From assembly GCA_903970445.1 (NCBI GenBank), contig CAJCIP010000108.1, forward strand, positions 1-64,000: 64,000 nt of DNA, in the 5' to 3' direction. How positions within the stretch are numbered: position 1 is the stretch's first letter; each line of letters begins with the position of its first letter. The notes beneath the pieces are model-generated. The model had not been told where the DNA came from, made no database searches, and saw nothing but the letters and a program-made list of their open reading frames with translations. The translations under genes were made by a program, and so were the position numbers. Shown piece after piece: positions 18,358-26,753 of the stretch. This stretch comes from Verrucomicrobia bacterium Tous-C9LFEB. GTDB taxonomy: Bacteria > Acidobacteriota > Terriglobia > Terriglobales > Acidobacteriaceae.

Positions 18358-19920
18358 CTAGTTGAAGCCGCGGCGAGTGCGATTGAAGGCGTTCTCTTTT
18401 TCCTTTTCGCGCATGCGCTCCGCAAGCTGGGCAGCATCTTCGTTGCGGCGCTTCTTTTCGCCTGCACTGAATGTGCGCGCTTCCGAGCGCGAGATGCGTT
18501 TGTGTGCCGTCATGCCTTCCAGCAGGAACTCTGCCGCGGAGACGGCTTGGTCAACCGGTGTTCGCGAGTTAATTTTTAGAGGCGCGAGCTTGTCGAAGAG
18601 TCCTTGAATCTCCTTGAGGGAGGTGAAGACTGCTTGCGAGGGTTGCTTGTCATTGAGCTCAACTGCACCGCCCAGATTGAACCACTGCTCGATCTGCTGG
18701 GTGTTGGTGTCGGCGAAGTAGGTGTCGTAAATATTGGCGATCGCTACGCGGATCAGTTCGCGGATCACTGTTTCCGAGCCACGCATTTCGCCTTCGTACT
18801 CCAACTCCACCTTGCCCGAGATCCCAGGGAGCGCAGCAAAAATATCACCTACACGCGGCACGACAGACTTTTCTCCGTGCAGCAAGGCGCGACGCTCTGC
18901 GTTCGAAACAACAAGCTCCATTGTTGAGATTGGCAGCCGCTGCGAAACTCCGGAACGCTTGTCCACCTTCTTGTCGTCACGAGCGACGAACGCAATCTGC
19001 TCGACGATCTGCCGAATGTAATGCGGAATGAAGATGCGCTCGACGGCTGTGTCGTCAGCAACATAAGAACGGGCGGTCCAAGCCTCCTGCTCGGTAATGC
19101 TGATGGCTTCGTCAAGCGATTCAGGATAGTGGGTCCGAATTTCCGACCCGATGCGGTCCTTCAGCGGCGTCACGATTTTGCCACGCGCGGTGTAATCCTC
19201 AGGATTCGCACTGAAAACGATCGCGACATCCAGTTCCAGGCGAACGGGGTAGCCCTTAATCTGAACGTCGCCTTCCTGCATGATGTTGAAGAGCGCAACC
19301 TGGATCTTGCCAGCTAGATCGGGCACCTCATTGATAGCGAAGATGCCACGGTTAGCGCGCGGCAGCAAACCGTAATGCATCGTAAGTTCACTGCCGAGTT
19401 CATGGCCGGACCGAGCCGCTTTGATGGGGTCAACATCACCAATCAGGTCGGCGACTGTTACGTCCGGGGTAGCGAGCTTTTCTACGAAGCGCTGCTCCGG
19501 CGTCATCCAGTCGATTGGCGTGTCGTCTCCTAGTGAGGAGATCAGATCACGCGAGAAACTGGACAGCGGTGCATACGGATTATCCCGCAGCTCTGAGCCC
19601 GCAACGAACGGCGATTGCGAATCGAGCAGTGTTGTCAGCGAGCGCAAAATGCGCGACTTCGCCTGTCCTCGCAGACCGAGCAGAATGAAGTTATGCCGCG
19701 AGAGTAGAGCGTTTACTACCTGCGGAACGACAGTATCGTCATAGCCGACGATGCCAGGAAAAAGCGACTCGCCTTCGCGCCTGCCACCGGGAGCTATCTC
19801 GCGCAGCCGGAGGATCAAGTTGTCACGAAGCTCGTCCTTCACGCTGCGCGAAACGCGCTCAGGAGTGTATTCAGAGGAACGAAGCTGGCCCAGTGTGCGC
19901 GGAAGGGTTTTCGACGGCAT
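18358..19920 (-). CDS. ChlI-like / MoxR-type AAA+ ATPase
   Basis: The 520-residue protein resembles magnesium-chelatase subunit I. The nucleotide loop reads LLGLRGQAKSRIL, a Walker A in which the usual Gly before Lys is Ala. The Walker B region and the ChlI-type loop are seen at GIFAINEVPDLAGKIQVALF, and VAIVFSANPEDYTARGKIVT carries sensor 1. Bacteria like this make no chlorophyll, so the likely role is a MoxR-like chaperone acting with a VWA partner, for which the protein at 10137-11363 is the obvious candidate. The last 80 residues are charged and helical. The ATG at 19920 has no strong ribosome site. Confidence 0.82.
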   Translation of the reverse strand: MPSKTLPRTLGQLRSSEYTPERVSRSVKDELRDNLILRLREIAPGGRREGESLFPGIVGYDDTVVPQVVNALLSRHNFILLGLRGQAKSRILRSLTTLLDSQSPFVAGSELRDNPYAPLSSFSRDLISSLGDDTPIDWMTPEQRFVEKLATPDVTVADLIGDVDPIKAARSGHELGSELTMHYGLLPRANRGIFAINEVPDLAGKIQVALFNIMQEGDVQIKGYPVRLELDVAIVFSANPEDYTARGKIVTPLKDRIGSEIRTHYPESLDEAISITEQEAWTARSYVADDTAVERIFIPHYIRQIVEQIAFVARDDKKVDKRSGVSQRLPISTMELVVSNAERRALLHGEKSVVPRVGDIFAALPGISGKVELEYEGEMRGSETVIRELIRVAIANIYDTYFADTNTQQIEQWFNLGGAVELNDKQPSQAVFTSLKEIQGLFDKLAPLKINSRTPVDQAVSAAEFLLEGMTAHKRISRSEARTFSAGEKKRRNEDAAQLAERMREKEKENAFNRTRRGFN

Positions 19921-19969
19921 AAGTGAAGTATAGATGTGGCGAGCATCAGCGCGATTCGTTCTAAAGACA

Positions 19970-19999
19970 GTGACCTTGCCTGTGGGCGCACGCTATACG
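19970..19999 (+). promoter_or_regulatory. Candidate promoter giving a near-leaderless O-methyltransferase transcript
   Basis: GTGACC (19970-19975) and TATACG (19994-19999) are 18 bases apart. Transcription would begin about 6 bases before the ATG at 20012, which has no ribosome site, in line with a near-leaderless mRNA. Weak match to consensus. Confidence 0.3.
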
Positions 20000-20011
20000 T
20001 AGGCTTTATTC

Positions 20012-20686
20012 ATGAGCCAAAACATGTGGACTGCCGTCGACGACTACTTTGTCGAAACGTTACTCGGCGATGACGTTGTGCTAAGGGCAACTTTGCAGGC
20101 AAACATAGTGGCGGGACTGCCTCCAATTGACGTTGCGCCGAATCAGGGTAAGCTGCTCAACCTGCTTGCGAAATCGTGCGGCGCCAGGCGCATTCTGGAG
20201 ATCGGAACGCTTGGCGGGTATAGCACTGTTTGGCTGGCGCGAGCGCTTCCCGTTGGAGGGCAGCTTGTCACCCTTGAACTCGATCCGGTCCACGCGAATG
20301 TCGCTCGTAAGAACTTCGAACGCGCTAAGTTGACCGGTGTGGTGGAATTACGTGAAGGCCCTGCTCTGGAATCTCTAGCCCAACTGGCGAAGGAACGGAT
20401 CGAGGCATTCGACTTCATCTTCATTGATGCGGATAAACCCAACAATCCAGGGTATCTGGAAGGAATCATGCGCCTTTCGCGTGTCGGCACGGTGATCGTC
20501 GCCGACAATGTCGTGCGAGAGGGTGCCGTTGCCGACGCCTCCAGTTCCGATCCAAAGGTTCAAGGCTCTCGAAGAGTGCTTGAAATGATGGGTAGGGATC
20601 CCCGGCTTGAGGCTACGGCGCTTCAGACAGTCGGAAGCAAGGGCTATGACGGATTTGCGATTGCTCGAGTCAAAGAGTTGAATTAG
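20012..20686 (+). CDS. O-methyltransferase, CCoAMT-like
   Basis: This SAM-dependent methyltransferase of the caffeoyl-CoA/catechol O-methyltransferase group has 224 residues. Motif I is RRILEIGTLGGYSTVWLA, the metal/SAM acidic strand is FDFIFIDADKPNNPGYL, and IVADNVVREG provides the second metal site. The physiological substrate is unknown. The gene lacks a ribosome site upstream and ends by overlapping the convergent TPR gene by 4 bases. Confidence 0.85.
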   Translation: MSQNMWTAVDDYFVETLLGDDVVLRATLQANIVAGLPPIDVAPNQGKLLNLLAKSCGARRILEIGTLGGYSTVWLARALPVGGQLVTLELDPVHANVARKNFERAKLTGVVELREGPALESLAQLAKERIEAFDFIFIDADKPNNPGYLEGIMRLSRVGTVIVADNVVREGAVADASSSDPKVQGSRRVLEMMGRDPRLEATALQTVGSKGYDGFAIARVKELN

Positions 20687-20991
20687 CTGAGATCGTCCAG
20701 CATTGCCTGCATCTCGCTAACAGCGTGCGAATTGCCGGTGCGATCGCAGGCGCCGAGGCCAGCTACGAGACGCGCATGCGCTTCTTCCGTGCGTCCTGCT
20801 TTCAGCAACTGCTGCGCGGACATCTGATACGCGGGCACGTACTCCGGGTCTTTCTGGATGATGGCGCCGAACTCCGTAAGCGCCTCATCGGAACGACCTT
20901 CCGCGGCGTATGCCATCGCGAGTCCATAACGCGCGAAGCTGTCTGCCGGGTTCTGCGTGAGAATTTCGGTGAGCATGGCGATCTTGTCCAT
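20683..20991 (-). CDS. Small TPR protein
   Basis: The 102-residue product contains two tetratricopeptide repeats: NPADSFARYGLAMAYAAEGR with SDEALTEFGAII, and a second with YVPAYQMSAQQLLKAGRTEEAHARL. It has no signal peptide or other domain, so it is probably a cytosolic scaffold. Its stop overlaps the stop of the convergent O-methyltransferase gene. Confidence 0.75.
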   Translation of the reverse strand: MDKIAMLTEILTQNPADSFARYGLAMAYAAEGRSDEALTEFGAIIQKDPEYVPAYQMSAQQLLKAGRTEEAHARLVAGLGACDRTGNSHAVSEMQAMLDDLS

Positions 20992-21073
20992 AAACCTATT
21001 TTAGGCCGCCTCTATGCGGCGCTTCCACCAACGCTGTAAGGGTGCCACTTGCCACATTATTTAGAATGAAGAG

Positions 21074-21598
21074 ATGGCAGAAGCAGTTTCGAGCAAACCT
21101 GTTGCCGATTCGCAGGCGGAACGCAGTGAGATCATTTTCCCCAACGACGCGAATGCGTTGGGTAACTTGTTCGGTGGACGCCTGATGCAGTTCATCGATT
21201 TAGTCGGCGCGATTGCAGCTTGCCGTCATGCGAAGGCGATCACTGTGACGGCAAGTATGGACCATCTCGACTTTGTGGCGCCCGTGCATGTGGGTGAATT
21301 GTTGATTCTGAGAGCAAGCGTCAATCGAGCCTTCAAGACGTCCATGGAAGTGGGTGTGAAGGCGATGGTGGAAGACATGATCGGAACCGGTGGCACACGG
21401 CATGTGGCATCGGCTTACCTGACCTACGTGGCGATGGACATGATGGGAAAAAAGATCGACGTTCCGCAGGTAGTGCCCGAGACCGATCATCAGAAACGCC
21501 GATTTGATGACGCGGCGAAGCGCCGCGAAATGCGCACCGGTGAAGTGCTCCGCAAGAAGGAGCTTCGCGCAGCGATGGGAAATATCTGGAACGTGTAG
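21074..21598 (+). CDS. Acyl-CoA thioesterase (hotdog fold)
   Basis: The 174-residue protein has the YciA/BACH-type hotdog signature: NALGNLFGGRLMQFIDLVGA with the catalytic-region aspartate, then HLDFVAPVHVGELLIL. It would hydrolyse acyl-CoA to free acid. Chain-length preference is not visible. A GAAGAG lies just before the ATG. The Mrp gene begins 17 bases later on the same strand. Confidence 0.88.
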   Translation: MAEAVSSKPVADSQAERSEIIFPNDANALGNLFGGRLMQFIDLVGAIAACRHAKAITVTASMDHLDFVAPVHVGELLILRASVNRAFKTSMEVGVKAMVEDMIGTGGTRHVASAYLTYVAMDMMGKKIDVPQVVPETDHQKRRFDDAAKRREMRTGEVLRKKELRAAMGNIWNV

Positions 21599-21615
21599 CA
21601 GAGGACTAGAAGTAC

Positions 21616-22449
21616 ATGGCACATAGTGAACAGGGAATGCCTCAGGGACCACAACCGCTGCCGGGAGTCGCCCACGTTGTTGCGATCGGCTCCGGCAAAG
21701 GCGGCGTTGGAAAAACGACAGTCAGTGTGAATCTGTCCGTCAGTCTGGCGAAGCTCGGATACAAGGTCGGCTTGATCGACGCAGACATTTACGGGCCGAA
21801 CGTCCCGACGATGTTGGGAATCACGCGGCAACCGAACATTATCGGCGAGAACCGTATCGAGCCCATCGTGGCGCACGGCGTGAAGTTCATGTCCATTGGA
21901 TTACTTTCACCCGGCGACAAGCCGATGGTAATGCGTGGGCCGATGCTGCACGGAATCATTCGTCAGTTCCTGCAGCAGGTGGAGTGGGGCGATCTGGATT
22001 TCCTGCTCATCGATCTTCCTCCAGGCACAGGCGATGTCGTCATTTCGCTCGTCCAAACGGTACCTCTCACAGGCGCCGTGATTGTCTCGACGGGTTCGAG
22101 TGTTGCCCTGCAGGATGCGCGTAAAGCGCTTGAGATGTTTCATCAAGTCAACGTCGAGGTTCTTGGATTGATTGAGAACATGAGCCAGATGACATTACCC
22201 AGCGGCGAAGTCATCGACGTATTTGGCGCGGGCGCCACGGAGCAAACAGCGCGCCAGTACGGGTTACCGTTCTTGGGATCAATCGATCTTGACCCGCGCG
22301 TACGAGAAGGCGGCGATCGCGGGCTGCCGGCAGCCTTAGGAAGTGGAGAGTCGCTTCGTGCGAACGAGTTCAGATCGATTGCGAAGCAAGTCGCGGAGCG
22401 TGCGCAGGCGGCCGCGGCGCAGAATGAAGATGTTTTAGAGATTTCCTAG
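21616..22449 (+). CDS. Mrp/NBP35-family P-loop ATPase, iron-sulfur carrier
   Basis: The deviant Walker A is complete (IGSGKGGVGKTTVSVNLS), followed by LIDADIYGPNVPTML and LLIDLPPGTGDVVIS. These proteins carry and hand over 4Fe-4S clusters. At 277 residues it lacks the N-terminal DUF59 (MIP18-like) domain of E. coli Mrp and also the CxxC usually seen near the C-terminus of cluster-binding members, so cluster binding here is uncertain. It is 14 bases before the hrcA region. Confidence 0.85.
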   Translation: MAHSEQGMPQGPQPLPGVAHVVAIGSGKGGVGKTTVSVNLSVSLAKLGYKVGLIDADIYGPNVPTMLGITRQPNIIGENRIEPIVAHGVKFMSIGLLSPGDKPMVMRGPMLHGIIRQFLQQVEWGDLDFLLIDLPPGTGDVVISLVQTVPLTGAVIVSTGSSVALQDARKALEMFHQVNVEVLGLIENMSQMTLPSGEVIDVFGAGATEQTARQYGLPFLGSIDLDPRVREGGDRGLPAALGSGESLRANEFRSIAKQVAERAQAAAAQNEDVLEIS

Positions 22450-22481
22450 AACAATTCGGACAGGTGCTAGAGGGATCTCGC

Positions 22482-23570
22482 ATGACTCGGCAGATCACAA
22501 CACGACAGCGGCAGATACTCACGACGATTGTGGAGAGCTATATCGCGACGGGTGAGCCCGTAAGCTCGGGTTCGATTGCGCGGTTGCATGCGTTGGAGAA
22601 CGCCTCGGTAAGTCCCGCAACCGTGCGGAGTGAGATGGCAGAACTAGCCGATGCCGGCCTCTTGGAGCAACCGCACACATCTGCCGGCAGAGTGCCTTCG
22701 GCGCAGGCCTTTCGAATCTATGTAGAGGCGCTGCACGGATCTAACGGGCAACTCGCCCAACTTCCGAGTCCTTCGCGCGCTGAAGTTCAGGGCCATATTG
22801 ATAATAGCTTTGCTGGAGTTGCGGGTTCGCAAGCGCTGCTGGCGCGCACATCGCACGTGCTCGCTACGCTATCGAGCGGAGTTGGTGTAGCGATTGGCGG
22901 GGCAACTACCGACGACTTGCTGGAGCATGTGCATTTCAGCCGGCTCGCGGCGCAGCGTGTCCTTGCGGTGCTGGTAACGCGAGGAGGCACGGTTCGCGAC
23001 CGTGTACTCGCGGTGGAGCGGGATCTTTCATCGCTGGAGCTGGAAACGGCAGCCCGTTTTCTCAACGATCACTACCGTGGCTGGAATTTAGAACTGGTTC
23101 GCGCGGAGCTGGCTCGACGTCTGGAGCACGAGCGCACGGAATTTCAGCGGCTAGTCGAATCTGCACAAAGCCTTTGGGCTGGCACCGTTCCCCCAGGAGG
23201 TCAGCAGCAGCAGACGATTTACATCGAGGGCGTTGCGAATCTGGTGGCTCTTCCCGAGGACCGCGCGCGATTGAAGGATATGCTCGTGGCTCTGGAAGCG
23301 AAGGAGCGCCTTGTCGAACTGCTTAGCGCCTACATTGGAGCGCGGCAGGAATCCATTCGCGTTGTGTTTGACCTGGATGAGCAGGCACCGGAGATGGCTG
23401 GCTTGGTGCTGATTGCGGCGCCGGCGCGTATCGGCGCCGAAGGTCGCGGCGCGGTGGCGGTTCTAGGACCGCAGCGCATGAACTACGAGAAAGCGATGAA
23501 CGCCGTGAGCTATGTCGCGCAGGTATTTGAACGCATCAACGGGTCGGTTACAGAGCCGCCGTCGATCTGA
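22482..23570 (+). CDS. hrcA: Heat-inducible transcription repressor HrcA
   Basis: HrcA represses chaperone genes through CIRCE operators. The N-terminal winged helix reads TRQITTRQRQILTTIVESY with GEPVSSGSIARL, and SPATVRSEMAELADAGLLEQ forms the recognition segment. The regulatory GAF-like domain follows with IYIEGVANLV. The ATG at 22482 has GAGGG 6 bases upstream; a GTG at 22464 would add six residues. 362 residues. It heads an operon with grpE and dnaJ. I found no TTAGCACTC/GAGTGCTAA pair in the window, so the operator is either divergent or elsewhere. Confidence 0.93.
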   Translation: MTRQITTRQRQILTTIVESYIATGEPVSSGSIARLHALENASVSPATVRSEMAELADAGLLEQPHTSAGRVPSAQAFRIYVEALHGSNGQLAQLPSPSRAEVQGHIDNSFAGVAGSQALLARTSHVLATLSSGVGVAIGGATTDDLLEHVHFSRLAAQRVLAVLVTRGGTVRDRVLAVERDLSSLELETAARFLNDHYRGWNLELVRAELARRLEHERTEFQRLVESAQSLWAGTVPPGGQQQQTIYIEGVANLVALPEDRARLKDMLVALEAKERLVELLSAYIGARQESIRVVFDLDEQAPEMAGLVLIAAPARIGAEGRGAVAVLGPQRMNYEKAMNAVSYVAQVFERINGSVTEPPSI

Positions 23571-23657
23571 CCAACGATGAAATGAGCATGCATGAATAGC
23601 GTTCGGGATGCTTTCGCGCGCTGGACGCGAATGGGAAACAATGAGAATGAGGCAGGA

Positions 23658-24203
23658 ATGAGCGAACAGGAAATGATACAAAACGGAAGCATGTCAAATG
23701 ACGGCGTGCAGGTTGATTTGGAAGCGGGCACTGAAGGCGGGTCACAGGCGCTTGAGCAGTTGGTGCAGGAACGCGATGCGCTTAAGGACAGGCTGGCCCG
23801 GCTACAGGCGGAATTCGACAACTCGCGTAAGCGTGAGATCAAAGAACGCCAGGATGCGCGCGATTACGCCACCCAAAACGCCGTTGAGCCCTTTTTGAAC
23901 GTCATGGACAACTTTGCGCTTGCGCTCAGGGCGGAGGGCTCGGTGGAGCAACTTCGTTCGGGAGTCGAATTGATTGTGAAGCAAATGGACGAAGCCTTGC
24001 GGAGTCTCCAGGTGCAACCGGTGGAGACGATCGGGGCTCAGTTCGATCCGCGAGTCCACGAGGCGCTCGGAAGCATCGAAACCAAGGACCACCCTGACAA
24101 TCAGGTGCTGGAAGAAATCCGTCGCGGCTACAAACTCCGGGACAAATTGTTGCGGCCCGCACTTGTTCGGATCGCGGAAAACCGTTCTCAAGTTAGCGAA
24201 TAG
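23658..24203 (+). CDS. grpE: Nucleotide exchange factor GrpE
   Basis: GrpE releases ADP from DnaK. The long N-terminal coiled coil is seen in LEQLVQERDALKDRLARLQA and FDNSRKREIKERQDARDYA, and the beta-wing domain holds FDPRVHEALGSIE and the terminal LRDKLLRPALVRIA. The ATG at 23658 (GAGGCAGGA upstream) gives 181 residues; in-frame starts at 23592 and 23631 would add an uncharacteristic tail. It sits between hrcA and dnaJ; dnaK is not in the window. Confidence 0.92.
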   Translation: MSEQEMIQNGSMSNDGVQVDLEAGTEGGSQALEQLVQERDALKDRLARLQAEFDNSRKREIKERQDARDYATQNAVEPFLNVMDNFALALRAEGSVEQLRSGVELIVKQMDEALRSLQVQPVETIGAQFDPRVHEALGSIETKDHPDNQVLEEIRRGYKLRDKLLRPALVRIAENRSQVSE

Positions 24204-24269
24204 GAAGAAGCGCGGCAAAAGCGCAGATCGGCGAATCGCGCCGGAGCATTGCACCAGGAAATCTGAACG

Positions 24270-25406
24270 ATGGCGACTGCAACGATGAAGATGGATTACT
24301 ACGAGGTACTGGGCGTTACGCGAACGGCGAGTGATGGCGAGATCAAGACCGCTTATCGCAAGCTGGCAATGCAATATCACCCGGACCGTAACCCCAACAA
24401 TCCTGAAGCTGAAAACAAGTTCAAGGAATGCAGCGAAGCCTACACCGTGCTGAGCGACGCGGAGAAGCGAGCTGCGTACGATCGATATGGCCACGCCGCC
24501 GTGAGCGGTGCAGGCGGAAGCGGCAACCCGTTCGCGGGAGGCGGATTCGCGCAAGGCGACATTGGCGACATCTTCGGCGATCTGTTCGGCGAGATGTTTA
24601 ACATGGGCGGCCAGCGGCGCGCGTCGAGCGCGCAGCGCGGTCGTGACATCAAGTTTGAGATGGGTCTCGAGTTTGAAGAGGCCGTGTTCGGTGTTGAGCG
24701 AGATATCCATATCCGTCGCGCTGAAGCGTGCAGCGATTGTTCAGGCACTGGTTCAGAGGGCGGGAAGCAGCCTGAAACGTGTCAGCAGTGCGGCGGTCGC
24801 GGACAGATTCGATCGCAACAGGGATTCTTTTCCGTTGCACGAACCTGTCCTGTATGCAGCGGCACTGGCGCCGTGATTCGCAACCCGTGCAAAACATGTC
24901 GCGGCGACGGCCGCGTGCAGCGTCAACACAAGCTACATGTAAAGGTGCCGGCCGGCGTGGAACAGGACACGCGCATTCGCTACGGCGGTGAAGGTGACGC
25001 CGGACGCTGGGGCGGCCCGTCCGGCGATCTCTACGTGATACTCGAAGTAAAAGCGCATAAGTTCTTCGAACGCGACGGCGATGATTTGCACTGTGTCGTC
25101 CCGGTCAGCTTTCCGCAGGCGGCGCTCGGAACAGAGTTGGAGATTGAAACACTCGAAGGCAAGGAAAAGCTAAAGATTCCAGAGGGAACGCAGAGCGGCA
25201 GAGAATTGCGCTTGCGTGGCAAAGGTGTGCCGCACCTCAATTCACATGGCAAGGGAGATCTGATCATCGAGGTGCGTGTGCAGACTCCTTCCAAGCTGAG
25301 TCGTCAGCAGAAAGATTTGTTGAAGCAGCTGGGTGAAACGCTTCCGATGGAGAACTCGCCAACATCACGCGGCCTTCTCGACAAGATGAAGGGCATCTTC
25401 AGCTAG
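24270..25406 (+). CDS. dnaJ: Chaperone protein DnaJ
   Basis: The J-domain carries the HPD motif at residues 37-39 ([10 protein letters not shown]), followed by a glycine/phenylalanine-rich linker. Four zinc-binding CxxCxGxG repeats are complete ([32 protein letters not shown]), then the substrate-binding beta domains. It stimulates the ATPase of DnaK and delivers unfolded proteins. An AGGA lies upstream of the ATG. At 378 residues it is full length. A terminator follows. Confidence 0.96.
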   Translation: MATATMKMDYYEVLGVTRTASDGEIKTAYRKLAMQYHPDRNPNNPEAENKFKECSEAYTVLSDAEKRAAYDRYGHAAVSGAGGSGNPFAGGGFAQGDIGDIFGDLFGEMFNMGGQRRASSAQRGRDIKFEMGLEFEEAVFGVERDIHIRRAEACSDCSGTGSEGGKQPETCQQCGGRGQIRSQQGFFSVARTCPVCSGTGAVIRNPCKTCRGDGRVQRQHKLHVKVPAGVEQDTRIRYGGEGDAGRWGGPSGDLYVILEVKAHKFFERDGDDLHCVVPVSFPQAALGTELEIETLEGKEKLKIPEGTQSGRELRLRGKGVPHLNSHGKGDLIIEVRVQTPSKLSRQQKDLLKQLGETLPMENSPTSRGLLDKMKGIFS

Positions 25407-25427
25407 AGTGCATCTTAATAGCAGGTG

Positions 25428-25464
25428 GCAAGGATCAGACGTCGGCGTCTGGTCCTTTGCTTTT
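25428..25464 (+). terminator. Terminator between dnaJ and rsmE
   Basis: A stem of GGATCAGACG and CGTCTGGTCC (one G-U pair) around TCGG is extended by AAG/CTTT-type pairs and followed by GCTTTTG. It lies between two convergent genes and may end transcription from both sides. Confidence 0.65.
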
Positions 25465-25475
25465 GCCGAAGTGCG

Positions 25476-26204
25476 TCACCTGAGCAATGCGGAACAAATC
25501 GCAAGACCAGCGATAGCCGCTGTTTCCGCTCGCAAAATTCTCGGTCCTAGGGTAACGTGCTGCCACCCGTTCTCTGAGAAAAGCTGCATTTCTTCAGAGG
25601 TCCATCCGCCTTCGGGTCCAACGGCGAATGCAAGGCTGAAATCGTTATCCTCGTTGACGGCCTTCTGCCTGAGGGCATTCTCAATCGTATGCTCCTGCTC
25701 GGTTTCAGCAAGAAGTAAACGTCTCTTTGCGCTGACACCTGCCAAGGCTGCCGTCAGCGATAGCGGCTCATCAATCTCGGGAAGATCGCTTCTTCGGGAT
25801 TGCTGCGCAGCCTCGCGAGCGATCCGGCGCCATCGCTCGACACGCCTCGCAGCCGCTTGCGCAAGATGCTTTTCTGTTCTGCGCGCAATGACGGGTGTGA
25901 TCCGAGCGGCGCCGAGCTCTGTTACCTTCTCCAGTCCCCACTCGAAGTGATCGAACTTGATGACCGCAAGAAGCAAGTGCACAGGAAGCGATGCATCTGC
26001 TTCGAGTTCCTCATGCAGAAGCAAAATCACTTCAAATTCCGAAACGCTTTCAACCTCAGCGCGCCGCAAGAATCCATTTGCAACTACGTCGAACATCTGT
26101 CCGGGCTGTGCGCGCAACACACGAGCGAGGTGCAACGCCTGATCACCGACGAGCGCTGCGGAATCTTCTGTCCAGGTGTCGGCAATCCATCTGCGGCGTG
26201 TCAT
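25476..26204 (-). CDS. rsmE: 16S rRNA m3U1498 methyltransferase RsmE
   Basis: This SPOUT-class methyltransferase modifies U1498 of 16S rRNA. The knotted SAM site is visible in AVGPEGGWTSEE and VTLGPRILRAETAAIAGL, and an N-terminal PUA-like part precedes it. At 242 residues it matches the family. It is convergent with dnaJ. The 5' end faces a 550-base gap. Confidence 0.92.
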   Translation of the reverse strand: MTRRRWIADTWTEDSAALVGDQALHLARVLRAQPGQMFDVVANGFLRRAEVESVSEFEVILLLHEELEADASLPVHLLLAVIKFDHFEWGLEKVTELGAARITPVIARRTEKHLAQAAARRVERWRRIAREAAQQSRRSDLPEIDEPLSLTAALAGVSAKRRLLLAETEQEHTIENALRQKAVNEDNDFSLAFAVGPEGGWTSEEMQLFSENGWQHVTLGPRILRAETAAIAGLAICSALLR

Positions 26205-26753
26205 GCATTCAGAATACGTCTGCTTCTTAGATCAGTCTGCAAACCTGCATGAACACTGGAGTTAAACACCTCAGGGAACGCTCCGTATTTGCGTTCCCTG
26301 AGTGTGTTGCCTTTGCTTTGCTGCTTTGCCTGGTTGCGTTTGCCTGCGCTCCCAATTCGATGAATCTCATCGAAGCCAACTTCACACAGTGAAGCGACTA
26401 CCGAAGATATAGTTTTCTCGCGTGACAGAGTCAAGAGAAAAGTGAATCGCGCGATGCGAAAACTTAGACGTGCGACATTGGTTCTTCCCGCGACGTCACA
26501 CCTTAGTGGCAACACAACCGAAAACTCATCGATGCGAAGGCGTCATGCAACGACGAAGCACACCGAAATTTTACTGGGGCGTGCGGCTGTCTGAACCATT
26601 GCGCTCATGCGCCTTCGAAAAACTCATCTTCATGCTTTCTTGAAGAAGCTAAGAGTTCTTTCGGGCGTGTTTGTTCAGCGTGATTTCGAGCTATCGATTC
26701 ATGACTTCACTTACGCAGGGCTACTATGACCATCGCAAAAAGGATGATGTCCT
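26205..26753. other. 550-base intergenic region with one strong hairpin
   Basis: Apart from the hairpin at 26270-26302 (listed separately) I see no gene. The frame 26201-26515 (minus) has no coding character. Stretches rich in T and G follow the hairpin. The rsmE promoter should lie at the left end. Confidence 0.4.
26270..26302. other. Perfect 12-bp inverted repeat, possible terminator or RNA element
   Basis: CTCAGGGAACGC and GCGTTCCCTGAG pair perfectly around a 9-base loop. The right side is followed by GTGTTGCCTTTGC and several more T-rich CTTTG runs, so it could end a plus-strand transcript. No plus-strand gene is immediately upstream. Confidence 0.45.

Noticed and set aside
23802-24710. 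302-codon frame opposite grpE-dnaJ
   Set aside because: It spans two conserved genes and the gap between them on the wrong strand, and looks like chance in high-GC DNA.
26201-26515. 104-codon minus frame between rsmE and sdaA
   Set aside because: Reads through the perfect hairpin and has no coding features.
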